A stretch of 41,676 nucleotides of DNA. Origin: CAZHOV01 sp964534315. GTDB lineage: Bacteria; Bacteroidota; Bacteroidia; Chitinophagales; Saprospiraceae. Positions 17,501 to 25,387 of the stretch are shown here, one piece after another. The position numbers and the translations under genes are program-made. The notes beneath the pieces are model-generated. The model searched no databases. It was not told the DNA's origin and saw only the letters and a program-made list of their open reading frames with translations. The DNA is taken from the NCBI GenBank assembly GCA_964534315.1, contig CAZHOV010000027.1:1-41676 (forward strand), in the 5' to 3' direction. The stretch's first letter is position 1. Every line of letters starts with the position of its first letter.

Positions 17501-17831
17501 TCTGACGCTTGGACTCTCCTAATCGTAGATTCAACCCTTCTAACTGTTGAGTAGCATAACCCGTGTAAGAAACCTTTACTTCGTAAGGTCCGCCAACACG
17601 CATGTTCACTAATCGATAATAACCATCGGCATCAGCAACAGTTCCATAGCGTGTACCACTTGGAGTATGCACAGCAATGATTGTTGAACCGATCAATATC
17701 TCCCCTTCAGTGTCAACCACCTGCCCATCCATGGAAGCAGTGGTCGTACCCTGTCCAAAGGAAGGAACAATGGCAAAGACCATTAAAAAAATGACAAGAT
17801 TTGTTAAGTAAATTAATCTTTTCATATCCAA
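14556..17831 (-). CDS. TonB-dependent receptor, Oar-like
   Basis: A 1091-residue outer-membrane protein. After a signal peptide ending near SFGQG comes a carboxypeptidase-regulatory-like domain (about 28-118: ASMDGQVVDTEGEILIGSTIIAV ... GYYRLVNMRVG). A plug domain follows (about 130-245, with VRLTPQVSTTTGGISIAGVNNRYN and QVVLSPYDVTLGGFAGGGINAVTKSG), then a 22-strand-type beta-barrel ending in MRVGVRYLFN with terminal Phe-Asn. The architecture matches the Oar group rather than SusC: no SusD partner is adjacent. In Myxococcus Oar is needed for export of a protease, but the role of Bacteroidota members is not settled. The start is either the ATG at 17831 or the one at 17825 (MKRLIYLTN), which gives the more typical signal peptide. 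A promoter lies just upstream and a terminator follows. Confidence 0.92.
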   Translation of the reverse strand: MDMKRLIYLTNLVIFLMVFAIVPSFGQGTTTASMDGQVVDTEGEILIGSTIIAVHTPSGTRYGTVADADGYYRLVNMRVGGPYEVKVSYTGYATQQLEGLNLRLGESKRQNFTLESSDTELQTFEVLSRQGTAGTNSGASTQISTQAIEEMPTLNRNIEDYVRLTPQVSTTTGGISIAGVNNRYNAIYIDGAVNNDVFGLASSGTNGGQTGIAPFSIDIIDQFQVVLSPYDVTLGGFAGGGINAVTKSGTNQFRGTAYFFNRNENLVGKTNGKLLDRIQENDPDAEGQEVEPFTENLYGVSLGGPIIKDKVFFFVNAEIRDDETPQPFDVNTYEGNSSISDLEGLRSQLQNRYGYDPGTFGDVKDELNGLSFFGKLDINLSEEHRLTLRHQYTSAEEVNRNSGNPNNINFSNNGVFFPSVTNSSAVELNSTFGQKFSNNLIIGFTSVRDDRDPIGGDFPYVTIDDGAGTIRLGSERFSTANQLDQDIFTLTNNFKIFKGKHTITVGTHNEFYSIYNLFIPENYGAYEFDSLDDFLNGAPAVEYGRNYSLVDDFTGDGSAAAADFNAMQLGFYVQDEFRVTPKLTLTGGIRLDIPNITSDPEEDTYFNEQALPKMQEQYDVANRVQAGQAPDAQLMWSPRLGFNYDVKEDQSFIVRGGVGIFTSRIPFVWPGAMFFANGLTQGAVDQDDIGTVNFIPDYQNQYENPDFSIPSGDINLFVEDFKYPQVFRGNLAVDYVLPGNIQATLEGIYTKTLNNVVYTNINNDNTGVEQFDGTGDTRNLYQRESIDDTYRAVYVGDNTDEGYTYTITASLARNFNFNNRALLNLSLAYTYGDAYAVNEGTSSQNSSQWRGQVNFNGRNNPVFGRSDFAIGHRVVGGANFTYNWSKNGLNATTISLFYDGQSGQPYSYVVAGRPARNFNNETGSTSRNRSLIYVPADQSDIVLVDLTDDDGNVTLSAEEQWENLNAFIEDDPELSERRGDYAEKNSNFAPFRSILDLAVRQDLGLKIGQNTHRIQLSLDVFNFLNLVSNDLGVRYDVPGSFNYYEFLTFEGFDGNTPTYTYREDELGKESFNIADFSSRWRMRVGVRYLFN

Positions 17832-17854
17832 TTTGTTTTGTTAGAAAATCTCCG

Positions 17855-17883
17855 CAAATTTAGATATTTAATGTTAAGCCAAT
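17855..17883 (-). promoter_or_regulatory. Putative promoter of the TonB-dependent receptor
   Basis: On the minus strand ATTG (17883-17880), 17 bp, then TAAATTTG (17862-17855). The -7 element is an exact TAnnTTTG match; the -33 box is one base off and the spacing slightly short. It lies 24 bp before the start codon. The remaining part of 17832-18205 contains an inverted repeat TCCTA...TAGGA near 17960-18003 and no gene; no clear promoter for the + strand gene at 18206 was found. Confidence 0.5.
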
Positions 17884-18205
17884 ATTAAAAATAGACCTCC
17901 GTCATATGCTGAATTTCTCTTTGATCGCATCCTGATTTTTTTAACTCTCTATTTAAAAAGCATCCTAAAATTTTATTTTGTTAACAATTATTTATTGTAG
18001 GATAATTAGCTAAGCTTTTATCCATTCTCCAAACTAAAAGAAGTAACAAAAACCCGCTTTAACGTATTTACCCATTATCATCTATACCTCCCGGAAATAC
18101 TGGGTCATGAGCGGATGAGTTGAATTATTTAGAAACATTCAAAATTATACTGTATTTTTAAGTAACTATTGAGAAAACTTGTACCAACGCCCAAAATCGT
18201 GTAAA

Positions 18206-21200
18206 ATGAAAAAGCTTTTATTGATCCCTTTTTTTGCTTTCGTTTACCAAGCTGCTATTTATTCCCAGGTTTATGTCGACCAAAATGCCGGTGGGAATAA
18301 CGACGGCTCCACCTGGGCCGATGCCTATACCGACCTGGCCGATGCCCTAAACAACACTACTTCAGGGCAGATCTGGGTAGCTAGTGGCACCTACAAACCC
18401 ACCGATTGCAATCCCTGCACCGATACCGACAGGGAATTCGCTTTTACCATTCCGCCCGACGTCCAAGTATACGGAGGGTTTGTGGGCAATGAAACAGCGC
18501 TGAATCAACGCGACTGGATCAATAACGAAGTCATCTTGAGTGGCGACATAGGTGTCCAGGGCGATAGCACCGATAATAGCTTTAGGGTCGTTATCGCCAC
18601 TAATTCTACTCCAAATACTGTTTTTGACGGTTTCATTGTTGAGGAAGGTAATGCCAATGTTTCGTTTGACTTTTCCTTTGGGGGAGGAATATATATCGAT
18701 GCATACGATGGAGGAACCGGCGATATTCAGGTTGGAAACTGCACGTTCAGAAATAACTATGCCACCGGAGGCGGCGGTATGGCCATCTATTGCGTATTGG
18801 GTGGCTCCTCTAATGCCTTGATTAAAAACTGCACTTTTGAAGGTAATACAGCCTCTCTTGAAGCCTTCAGCACCGGAGCTGGGGTCATTCTGCTGGGGAA
18901 TAGCGCCGCTCACATTGCTCCACGTTTTGTAGGTTGTACTTTTCGTAATAATTATTGCGGTAATGATGGAGGAGGTATTTCAGCTACCCCTTCTGGCACA
19001 GGCACTTTCCTGGGCCTAGAGGTGGATAGTTGCCTCTTCGAAAATAATGAGACAATAGATAGAGGTGCAGGCATCTGGACCCGTATGAGTTCTTTTGGTG
19101 AGACGGCAGTGGTCATTAAAAACAGCCGATTCATTGGCAACATTGCAGGTGGGCAGGGAGGTGCTATTTTCTCCCGAAGCAGCTTTGATAATAGTTCCAA
19201 TGATACCATTATTAACTGCTTTTTTTCTCAAAACCAATCTACCGGAACCAGTAATAACAATGAGGGGGAAGGCGGAGCCATCTTTCTTCGAGGTTCTCAA
19301 AATGGTATCCGCAATCAAACTATTATCAATTGCGCTTTTGACCGCAACTTTGCCTCCCATCGAGGCGGAGCTATTGGCGGTACGGCCTTTTTCTTTTCGG
19401 AAGGAACCCTCAATGCCGATGTTATCAATTGCTCCTTTCATGGTAACAAAGCCCTTGAAGAAGGTGGAGCTGTCCACATTAAAGGATCTACCGGAGTCAG
19501 TAATTTTAATTTTGCTAATTGCATTTTTTGGAACGATTCAACGGCCACCGATAAAAATGAAATGCAAATAGATACCGCAATTGTCTCCATTTCTTTCAGT
19601 GATATTGAAGGCGGTCTTCCCTCAGGAGTTACGGATGGCGGGAATAACATGGAAATCGACCCTCAATATGCCAACCCTTCCGCCGGAGACCTTCGAATAA
19701 CCGGTTGCTCTCCGTTGATCAATGCCGGCAACAATGCAGCCCTCCCTTCTTCCGTAGGTACGGATCTCGACGGTAGCCCCAGGATACATGAAGGAATCGT
19801 AGATCTGGGTGCTTATGAAGTAGGCATCATCTATGTCGATCAAAATGCAACTGGTTTAAACAACGGTAATTCCTGGACCAATGCCTATACTGATCTGCAA
19901 GATGGCATTAGCAGGGCATTATCAGGTGATCAGGTTTGGGTAGCTCAGGGAACATATTATCCTACTGACTGTAACCCCTGTGATAATACTGATCGGGAAG
20001 CTGCTTTTTATATAAAACCAAATACGGAAGTCTATGGTGGTTTTAATGCTACTGAAACAGCCTTAAACCAGCGCGATTGGGATGCCAATCCAACTATTCT
20101 AAGTGCTGATATTGGTATATCGGGAGATAGTACCGATAATACCTATCGGGTAGTCATTGCCAAAGATGCTACTTCTAAAACCATTTTCGATGGCTTTATT
20201 GTGGAGGAGGGTAATGCTAATGTTTCGTTCGACTTTGCTTTTGGGGGAGGAATGTATATTGATGCTTATGATGGCGGAACTGGCGACATCCAAGTACGCA
20301 ACTGTACCTTTCGAAATAATTATGCTACCGGAGGTGGAGGTATGGCTATTTACTGTGTCTTAGGAGGCTCTTCAAATGCCCTGATCAAGAACTGCACGTT
20401 TGAAGGGAACACAGCCTCTTTAGAGGCCTTCAGCACCGGAGCCGGGGTCATTATGCTGGGGAATAGCGCGGCTCAAATAACTCCTCGTTTCGTAGGCTGT
20501 ACCTTCCGGAACAATTACTGTGGAAATGACGGAGGAGGCATTTCAGCTACCCCCTCTGGTACAGGCACTTTCCTGGGCTTAGAAGTCGATAGTTGCCTCT
20601 TCGAAAATAATGAGACAATAGATAGAGGTGCAGGCATCTGGACCCGAATGAGTTCTTTTGGCGAAATGGAAGTAGTCATTAAAAATAGCCGATTTATCGG
20701 AAATGTCGCTGGTGGGCAAGGCGGAGCCATTTTCTCCCGTAGCAGCTTCGATAATAGTTCCAATGACACCATCATTAATTGCTTTTTTTCACAAAACCAG
20801 TCTACAGGTACCAGTACGAATAATGACGGAGAAGGCGGGGCGATTTTTCTTCGGGGCTCTCAAAATGCTACCCGAAACCAGCATATTATCAATTGTATTT
20901 TCGATCAAAATTATGCCGAACACCGCGGAGGAGCTATTGGGAGTACTTCTTTTTTCTTCAGTGAAGGAATTTTAAACGGAAAAATTCTCAATTGCACCTT
21001 CTATCAAAATTCGACGGGCGGTAATGGCGGCGCTTTTCATGCGGAAGGTTCCGCAGGAATCACCGATCTCGAATTGCACAACAACATCTTCTGGAATAAT
21101 CAGGCCGATAGCGTGGAAAATGAGCTTTTTAACAACGGAGGTAACCTGCTTCTTTCACACAATATTATAGAAGGTGGCATACCCGACAGTCTTACAGATG

Positions 21201-23758
21201 GTGGAAATAATCTGGATTCAGATCCCCAGTTCCTGGATCCCACCAATGACGATTTTCGCATTTCTTTTTGCTCCCCGGCACGGGAGGCTGGTACGGTTAG
21301 TGTTCTGCCAAATGACAATATTGACCTTGATTATGATAGCCTCTTAAGCGAACCTATACCCATAGATATTGCCAACCAGCCCAGAGTCGTGGAAGATTCC
21401 ATCGACATGGGGGCTCACGAATGGAACAACGATCCTCCGGCACTATTTATAGAATTTACTAAAGCGGACGTTAGTTGCAATGGATTTTGTGATGGAGAGG
21501 CGACCGTTTCGGCAGCGGGGGGAGTTCCTGGATATACGTTCCAATGGTCTACAGGAGAATCGGGCAATACTATAACAGGATTATGCCCGGGCACTTATCA
21601 GGTAACTATTTCTGACGCCTTTGCTTGCGTCCTGACAGACTCTGTCATTATCGAGGAAAACCCTCCCCTTACGGTAATCACTAGTCAGGATACGGCTTTC
21701 TGTCCAGGCGAGTCCACTTCTCTATTTGCGGTAGGTTCCGGAGGTGATAGCACCTATACGTTTATCTGGAGTAACGGAGCAGGTCAGGGAGATTCCGTAT
21801 CCGTATCTCCTGTAAATTCAACGCAATACACTGTTACTATCACTGATGACAGCGGGTGCTCCGGTAAAGACACGGTCTCGATCGAAGTATTTGAACTGCC
21901 TCAGCCGCAAATCACTGGTTCTACCTCCTTCTGCTCCGGAAGCTCCACCACCCTCGATGGAGGAGCTGGTTTTTCACAATACCTGTGGTCGGACAATTCT
22001 ACCAATCAAACGCTCGAAGTGGTTGCTCCAGGCACTTATAGCCTGACGGTCACTGATGATAATGGCTGCTCCGCTACCGATCAAATTGAAGTGGAGGAAG
22101 CGGAGGAGCTACAGCCGCAGATCTCTGGAAACCTCAGCTTTTGTGCCGACACTTCAACTACTCTCGATGCCGGAGTGTTTGATTCCTTTCTATGGTCGAC
22201 AGGCGATACCACGCAAACTATTGCAGTCAACCAAACCAATACCTATGCCGTAACCGTAACCGATGCCGATGGATGTTCTGGCGCCGATACCGTCTCCGTC
22301 GAGGTCTTCGAATTACCTCAAGTCCAGATTACCGGATCGACTACCTTCTGCCCGGGCAGCTCTACCACTCTCGATGGAGGAGCAGGTTTCACCCAATACC
22401 TCTGGTCGGACAACTCCACCAATCAAACGCTTGAAGTGGTTGCTCCAGCTACTTATAGCCTGACCGTCACCGATGATAACGGCTGCTCCGCTACCGATCA
22501 GATTGAAGTGGAGGAAGCAGAGGAATTACAGCCGCAGATTATGGGAGTTTTGGCTTTTTGTGACGGACAATCTACCAGTTTATCTCCGGGTAATTTTGCC
22601 AGTTATCTTTGGTCGACCGGCGATACAACGAATATGATTATCACTGACCAGCCTGGTGATTACAGTGTTACGGTAACGGAAAATAACGGGTGTACAGGAG
22701 AAGACCAGGTGAATGTCATTCAAAATGAAAATCCGGAGCCATCCATTAGCGGCTCGACTACCATTTGTCTTGGCGGTTCTACCATGCTTGACGGAGGCGG
22801 AGCATTTGAATTCTACCTTTGGTCTGACGGTACAACTGCCCCCATATTAGAAGCTACTGAACCTGGCATATATTCATTAGAGGTTACGGATGGCAATGGA
22901 TGTATAGGCAATGATACGGTTGAAGTAACGATCTCCACGCCTCCATCAGCATTTGCAGGAGCAGACATCAATGCCTGCCCTGAAGGTACGGATCTATCTG
23001 CAAACCTGCCCGATGGCGCACAGGGTTTGTGGACGACTAACGGAAGTGCAACTATTTTTGATCCGAATTCCCAAATAACCGAAGTCGCAGGATTAGATCC
23101 CGGTATAAATGTATTCATATGGACCTTATCGGCTCCCGGTTGCCCGGACTATAGCAGCGATTCTGTTGTGGTGACCATTCCTATGGGTCCAATAGCGAAT
23201 GATGATCAATACACTATTCCGGAGGAAGGTGATCGAATTTTAGAAGAAAATATATTGGAGAATGATCAATTAGGAGATTTAGGTACAGTTAGTTTAACTT
23301 CATTGACTGATCCCCTTTTGGGTTCGTTAGAGTTTCAGCCTGAAGGAAATTTCCAATATACTCCATTCGCCTTAGCTACAGGAGTAGAAGCGATCACTTA
23401 TGAAATTTGCGATGCGGATTGTCCGGATTTATGTGCTCAGGCGTCCGTTACCATCACCATCGAGGAAGCACTTATTGAGGAAGCACTTCCCAATACGATC
23501 ACTCCTAATGGGGACGGTGTGAATGATACCTTTGTCATTGATCTGATCCTAAATAATCCGGACAGGTATCCAAACAATGAATTGATCATATTTAACAGAT
23601 GGGGAGATATTATTTTTCAACAGAAAAATTATGACAATACCTGGGGGGGGACCAATCAGAACGGACAGCCCCTTCCCCAGGGCACTTATTATTACATATT
23701 CACTTTAGACCTCGCCAGTGGAGAAATTTTGCGAGGGGATTTGACGGTGTTGAAGTAG
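18206..23758 (+). CDS. Giant secreted beta-helix/Ig-repeat protein, T9SS type B (CHU_C) cargo
   Basis: About 1850 residues starting at the ATG at 18206 (MKKLLLIPFFAFVYQAAIYS signal peptide); an upstream in-frame TTG at 18179 would add a poor N-terminus. Two tandem right-handed parallel beta-helix blocks (about 22-542 and 543-1074) follow, each with NCTFRNN-type rungs. Next is a SprB-like repeat (about 1086-1152, SCNGFCDGEATVSAAGGVPGY), five or six Ig-like repeats of about 70 residues (1154-1575), two further beta domains, and a C-terminal gliding-motility-type CHU_C domain (about 1762-1850; NTITPNGDGVNDTFVI ... GTYYYIF). This is exported by T9SS and attached at or released from the cell surface, plausibly as an adhesin or polysaccharide-binding protein; no catalytic residues could be identified. 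It stands alone, divergent from the TonB receptor. Confidence 0.92.
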   Translation: MKKLLLIPFFAFVYQAAIYSQVYVDQNAGGNNDGSTWADAYTDLADALNNTTSGQIWVASGTYKPTDCNPCTDTDREFAFTIPPDVQVYGGFVGNETALNQRDWINNEVILSGDIGVQGDSTDNSFRVVIATNSTPNTVFDGFIVEEGNANVSFDFSFGGGIYIDAYDGGTGDIQVGNCTFRNNYATGGGGMAIYCVLGGSSNALIKNCTFEGNTASLEAFSTGAGVILLGNSAAHIAPRFVGCTFRNNYCGNDGGGISATPSGTGTFLGLEVDSCLFENNETIDRGAGIWTRMSSFGETAVVIKNSRFIGNIAGGQGGAIFSRSSFDNSSNDTIINCFFSQNQSTGTSNNNEGEGGAIFLRGSQNGIRNQTIINCAFDRNFASHRGGAIGGTAFFFSEGTLNADVINCSFHGNKALEEGGAVHIKGSTGVSNFNFANCIFWNDSTATDKNEMQIDTAIVSISFSDIEGGLPSGVTDGGNNMEIDPQYANPSAGDLRITGCSPLINAGNNAALPSSVGTDLDGSPRIHEGIVDLGAYEVGIIYVDQNATGLNNGNSWTNAYTDLQDGISRALSGDQVWVAQGTYYPTDCNPCDNTDREAAFYIKPNTEVYGGFNATETALNQRDWDANPTILSADIGISGDSTDNTYRVVIAKDATSKTIFDGFIVEEGNANVSFDFAFGGGMYIDAYDGGTGDIQVRNCTFRNNYATGGGGMAIYCVLGGSSNALIKNCTFEGNTASLEAFSTGAGVIMLGNSAAQITPRFVGCTFRNNYCGNDGGGISATPSGTGTFLGLEVDSCLFENNETIDRGAGIWTRMSSFGEMEVVIKNSRFIGNVAGGQGGAIFSRSSFDNSSNDTIINCFFSQNQSTGTSTNNDGEGGAIFLRGSQNATRNQHIINCIFDQNYAEHRGGAIGSTSFFFSEGILNGKILNCTFYQNSTGGNGGAFHAEGSAGITDLELHNNIFWNNQADSVENELFNNGGNLLLSHNIIEGGIPDSLTDGGNNLDSDPQFLDPTNDDFRISFCSPAREAGTVSVLPNDNIDLDYDSLLSEPIPIDIANQPRVVEDSIDMGAHEWNNDPPALFIEFTKADVSCNGFCDGEATVSAAGGVPGYTFQWSTGESGNTITGLCPGTYQVTISDAFACVLTDSVIIEENPPLTVITSQDTAFCPGESTSLFAVGSGGDSTYTFIWSNGAGQGDSVSVSPVNSTQYTVTITDDSGCSGKDTVSIEVFELPQPQITGSTSFCSGSSTTLDGGAGFSQYLWSDNSTNQTLEVVAPGTYSLTVTDDNGCSATDQIEVEEAEELQPQISGNLSFCADTSTTLDAGVFDSFLWSTGDTTQTIAVNQTNTYAVTVTDADGCSGADTVSVEVFELPQVQITGSTTFCPGSSTTLDGGAGFTQYLWSDNSTNQTLEVVAPATYSLTVTDDNGCSATDQIEVEEAEELQPQIMGVLAFCDGQSTSLSPGNFASYLWSTGDTTNMIITDQPGDYSVTVTENNGCTGEDQVNVIQNENPEPSISGSTTICLGGSTMLDGGGAFEFYLWSDGTTAPILEATEPGIYSLEVTDGNGCIGNDTVEVTISTPPSAFAGADINACPEGTDLSANLPDGAQGLWTTNGSATIFDPNSQITEVAGLDPGINVFIWTLSAPGCPDYSSDSVVVTIPMGPIANDDQYTIPEEGDRILEENILENDQLGDLGTVSLTSLTDPLLGSLEFQPEGNFQYTPFALATGVEAITYEICDADCPDLCAQASVTITIEEALIEEALPNTITPNGDGVNDTFVIDLILNNPDRYPNNELIIFNRWGDIIFQQKNYDNTWGGTNQNGQPLPQGTYYYIFTLDLASGEILRGDLTVLK
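18270..21425 (+). repeat. Tandem duplication of the beta-helix module (two about 1.56-kb copies)
   Basis: Copy 1 spans about 18270-19829 and copy 2 about 19830-21425. In the central part the copies align at a fixed 1563-bp offset. Protein identity is near complete over about 200 residues (for example VEEGNANVSFDF, NNYATGGGGMAIYCVLGGSS), while many third codon positions differ. One 59-bp block (19025-19083 and 20588-20646) is identical at DNA level. Confidence 0.9.
21900..22545 (+). repeat. Duplicated pair of Ig-like repeat units
   Basis: The DNA around 21900-22125 recurs at about 22320-22545 with scattered silent changes; both encode STTLDGGAGF, LWSDNSTNQTLEVVAP and DDNGCSATDQIEVEEAEEL. The offset of about 420 bp equals two repeat units, so the array grew by duplication of a two-unit block. 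Confidence 0.85.
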
Positions 23759-23764
23759 GGTAAA

Positions 23765-23830
23765 AATACTTAAACAATATCTATAACTATCAAAAACAAC
23801 TGTTAATCATAAAAATATTGCTTAAGTATT
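23765..23830. terminator. AT-rich hairpin between convergent genes
   Basis: AATACTTAA-a-CAATAT (23765-23780) pairs with ATATTG-c-TTAAGTATT (23815-23830), with one mismatch and a 34-nt loop. It lies 7 bp after the stop of the giant cargo gene. There is no T-run, so the function is positional guesswork; it could end or protect transcripts from either side. Confidence 0.4.
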
Positions 23831-23898
23831 GAAAAGATGGAATAGGGCTGAAAACTAAAGTGATCATTTGGTCCTTTGCTTCTTTAAAATTTAAAGGA

Positions 23899-24528
23899 TC
23901 AAAAACGACGCCGTCTTTTTTGGAACAGCCGAAGGATAATCAAAACAACCATTACCTGAAATAGTGTTTTAAATATCCACGTCAGTGATTCATTGAATTC
24001 AGGTAAGTGTTGGGTGGGATCCATACTGATTTCCGAGATCCTATGCTGTTTTCTTTTGGCCGCTTCGATCTCCCATTGCTTTTTTTCGTCTTTTAGTTGC
24101 TCATGTAGCTGTTTTTTCATTTCCTCTCTTATTGAAGAGCGTTCATAGACAAGCGTATCAAAAATGACTTGTTTCCAATAATAGTCTCTTGCACGAACTG
24201 TGTTTTCCTTTGCTCTTTCGACAGCACGATTTATTAATTGCTGATGATCTTTTCTCATTTTTTGCATTTTCCCTTCAAACATAGCTTCTTGCTTCAGCAT
24301 AGCTTTTGCATGGTCATTTTCGAGAGTTGTAATTTTTTGATTACACTCTCGTTCGACTTTTTCTGCTTGTTGATCGTACTGTTGTATAATCATCTCTAAC
24401 TTGTGTGCATAAGAATCTTCTACCTCTTTCATCCCCTTCAATTTAGCTTTTTCAAGCATTTCATTAAAGATATGGTAGCCAGAGAATCCTAAAAAAAGTG
24501 CTAGCATAGTAGGTAAAAAATATTTCAT
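23899..24528 (-). CDS. Coiled-coil protein with a membrane segment at each end
   Basis: A 209-residue protein of no recognised family. Residues 1-25 (YFLPTMLALFLGFSGYHIF) form a hydrophobic N-terminal segment, either a signal anchor or an uncleaved signal. Residues about 28-165 are highly charged and helical with heptad-like spacing (long coiled coil). Residues about 180-200 (IFKTLFQVMVVLIILRLF) form a second membrane helix followed by QKRRRRF, a basic tail expected to stay in the cytoplasm. If both segments span the inner membrane, the coiled coil is periplasmic, joined at both ends. It is the second gene of a probable two-gene operon: 45 bp after the lipoprotein gene on the same strand. The cell-envelope location fits its partner; no enzymatic motif is seen. 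Confidence 0.7.
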   Translation of the reverse strand: MKYFLPTMLALFLGFSGYHIFNEMLEKAKLKGMKEVEDSYAHKLEMIIQQYDQQAEKVERECNQKITTLENDHAKAMLKQEAMFEGKMQKMRKDHQQLINRAVERAKENTVRARDYYWKQVIFDTLVYERSSIREEMKKQLHEQLKDEKKQWEIEAAKRKQHRISEISMDPTQHLPEFNESLTWIFKTLFQVMVVLIILRLFQKRRRRF

Positions 24529-24573
24529 AGCATGTTAAATTTTGAATTATTTGAAGATAGATAGTTTATTAAG

Positions 24574-24963
24574 TCAAGTTTCATCAGGTAATTCTAGTAA
24601 TCGGTCTTCTAACTTAATGTAGGCATCTTTGAACCTTTTTTTGATTTGACTTTTTGAAAGGCAAGTCAGATATCGCATTCGCCATTTCCAGATGGTTAAC
24701 TTTTCTTCGCCACTTAACTGATCATAATAGTAATTGTACCAATCTCGGCTAAACTTCAGGTAGGTTTTGCTATAATACTTCAAGTCACTTGGAGGAATAC
24801 GATCACAATGGTCCTGTACTTTTTCAGTAAAAGCTTCATAAGCAGATAGGTAGGCATTTTTAGAGGGAGGAATTACTAAAGGCCTTTTACAGCCCAATAG
24901 CACTCCTAAGGCAATTGCCCAGCAACATGCTATTCGGAGATTTGGTCTGAATAATAGAGACAT
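24574..24963 (-). CDS. Small predicted lipoprotein, unknown function
   Basis: A 129-residue protein with a lipoprotein signal peptide: a hydrophobic stretch ending in the lipobox LLGC, with Cys25 as the lipidated residue. The mature part is about 105 residues, basic, helical and aromatic-rich (KYYSKTYLKFSRDWYNYYYDQL; LTIWKWRMRYL). The residues after the cysteine are KRP, so there is no acidic surface-export signal and it probably faces the periplasm. It is the first gene of a likely operon with the double-membrane-anchor coiled-coil protein. No family recognised. Confidence 0.7.
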   Translation of the reverse strand: MSLLFRPNLRIACCWAIALGVLLGCKRPLVIPPSKNAYLSAYEAFTEKVQDHCDRIPPSDLKYYSKTYLKFSRDWYNYYYDQLSGEEKLTIWKWRMRYLTCLSKSQIKKRFKDAYIKLEDRLLELPDET

Positions 24964-25025
24964 AACCTAGAATTTTTAATTTGTATTTAATTACTACAGT
25001 ATATCCTTTTGGGAATCCATATTTT

Positions 25026-25056
25026 TTTGGATTTTTTGATATTATTTGTATCTTTG
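25026..25056 (+). promoter_or_regulatory. Consensus promoter upstream of an unknown gene
   Basis: TTTG (25026-25029), 19 bp, TATCTTTG (25049-25056): an exact Bacteroidota consensus match. Transcription would start near 25063, about 325 nt before the next + strand ATG (25388). The long leader contains two inverted repeats, TTAGAAGA/TCTTCTAA (25173-25189) and TTGGAATA/TATTCCAA (25274-25298), and no convincing ORF. It either drives the 25388 gene with a long 5' UTR or a small RNA. Confidence 0.65.
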
Positions 25057-25331
25057 CATTCCGCTTTTTAAAATGGTTTAAGCATTTGCTTTTCACCTAC
25101 AAAATTAGCCGGACCAATACATCTTTCCAACTGTATTCCAATCCTTTATATAAAAAGAAAAACCACTGATCGTTAGAAGAATCTTCTAAGAACCTTCCCT
25201 GAAATAGCCTAAACAATTCTCTGATTATTCGATTTTTTTTTTGGCTTTTTTTAATAATAAATGAAGGATAGAATTGGAATATTATTTCTCTATTCCAAAG
25301 GGAAAGTTGGATTGTTCTAAAATTTTTTATG

Positions 25332-25361
25332 GAATATTCATTGAATATTCTAAGAATATTC
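25332..25361. promoter_or_regulatory. Three GAATATTC palindromes at 11-bp period (operator array)
   Basis: GAATATTC occurs at 25332-25339, 25343-25350 and 25354-25361, each separated by 3 bp, so the sites repeat every 11 bp and lie on one face of the helix. The last ends 26 bp before the ATG at 25388, and a TAGCTTG stretch (25368-25374) resembling a shortened -7 element follows. This looks like a cooperative operator for the 25388 gene. Confidence 0.6.
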
Positions 25362-25387
25362 TCATTTTAGCTTGAAAAACAAATTTA

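Noticed and set aside
14556..17831. SusC of a polysaccharide utilisation locus
   Set aside because: No SusD, glycoside hydrolase or sensor gene adjacent, and the domain layout fits the Oar-like group better.
18179..18205. Upstream TTG start for the giant T9SS cargo
   Set aside because: It would put nine polar residues before a perfect signal peptide that begins at the ATG at 18206.
24981..25169. 62-codon hydrophobic frame near the 25.03 kb promoter
   Set aside because: Its start precedes the promoter and the sequence is simple translated T-rich DNA.
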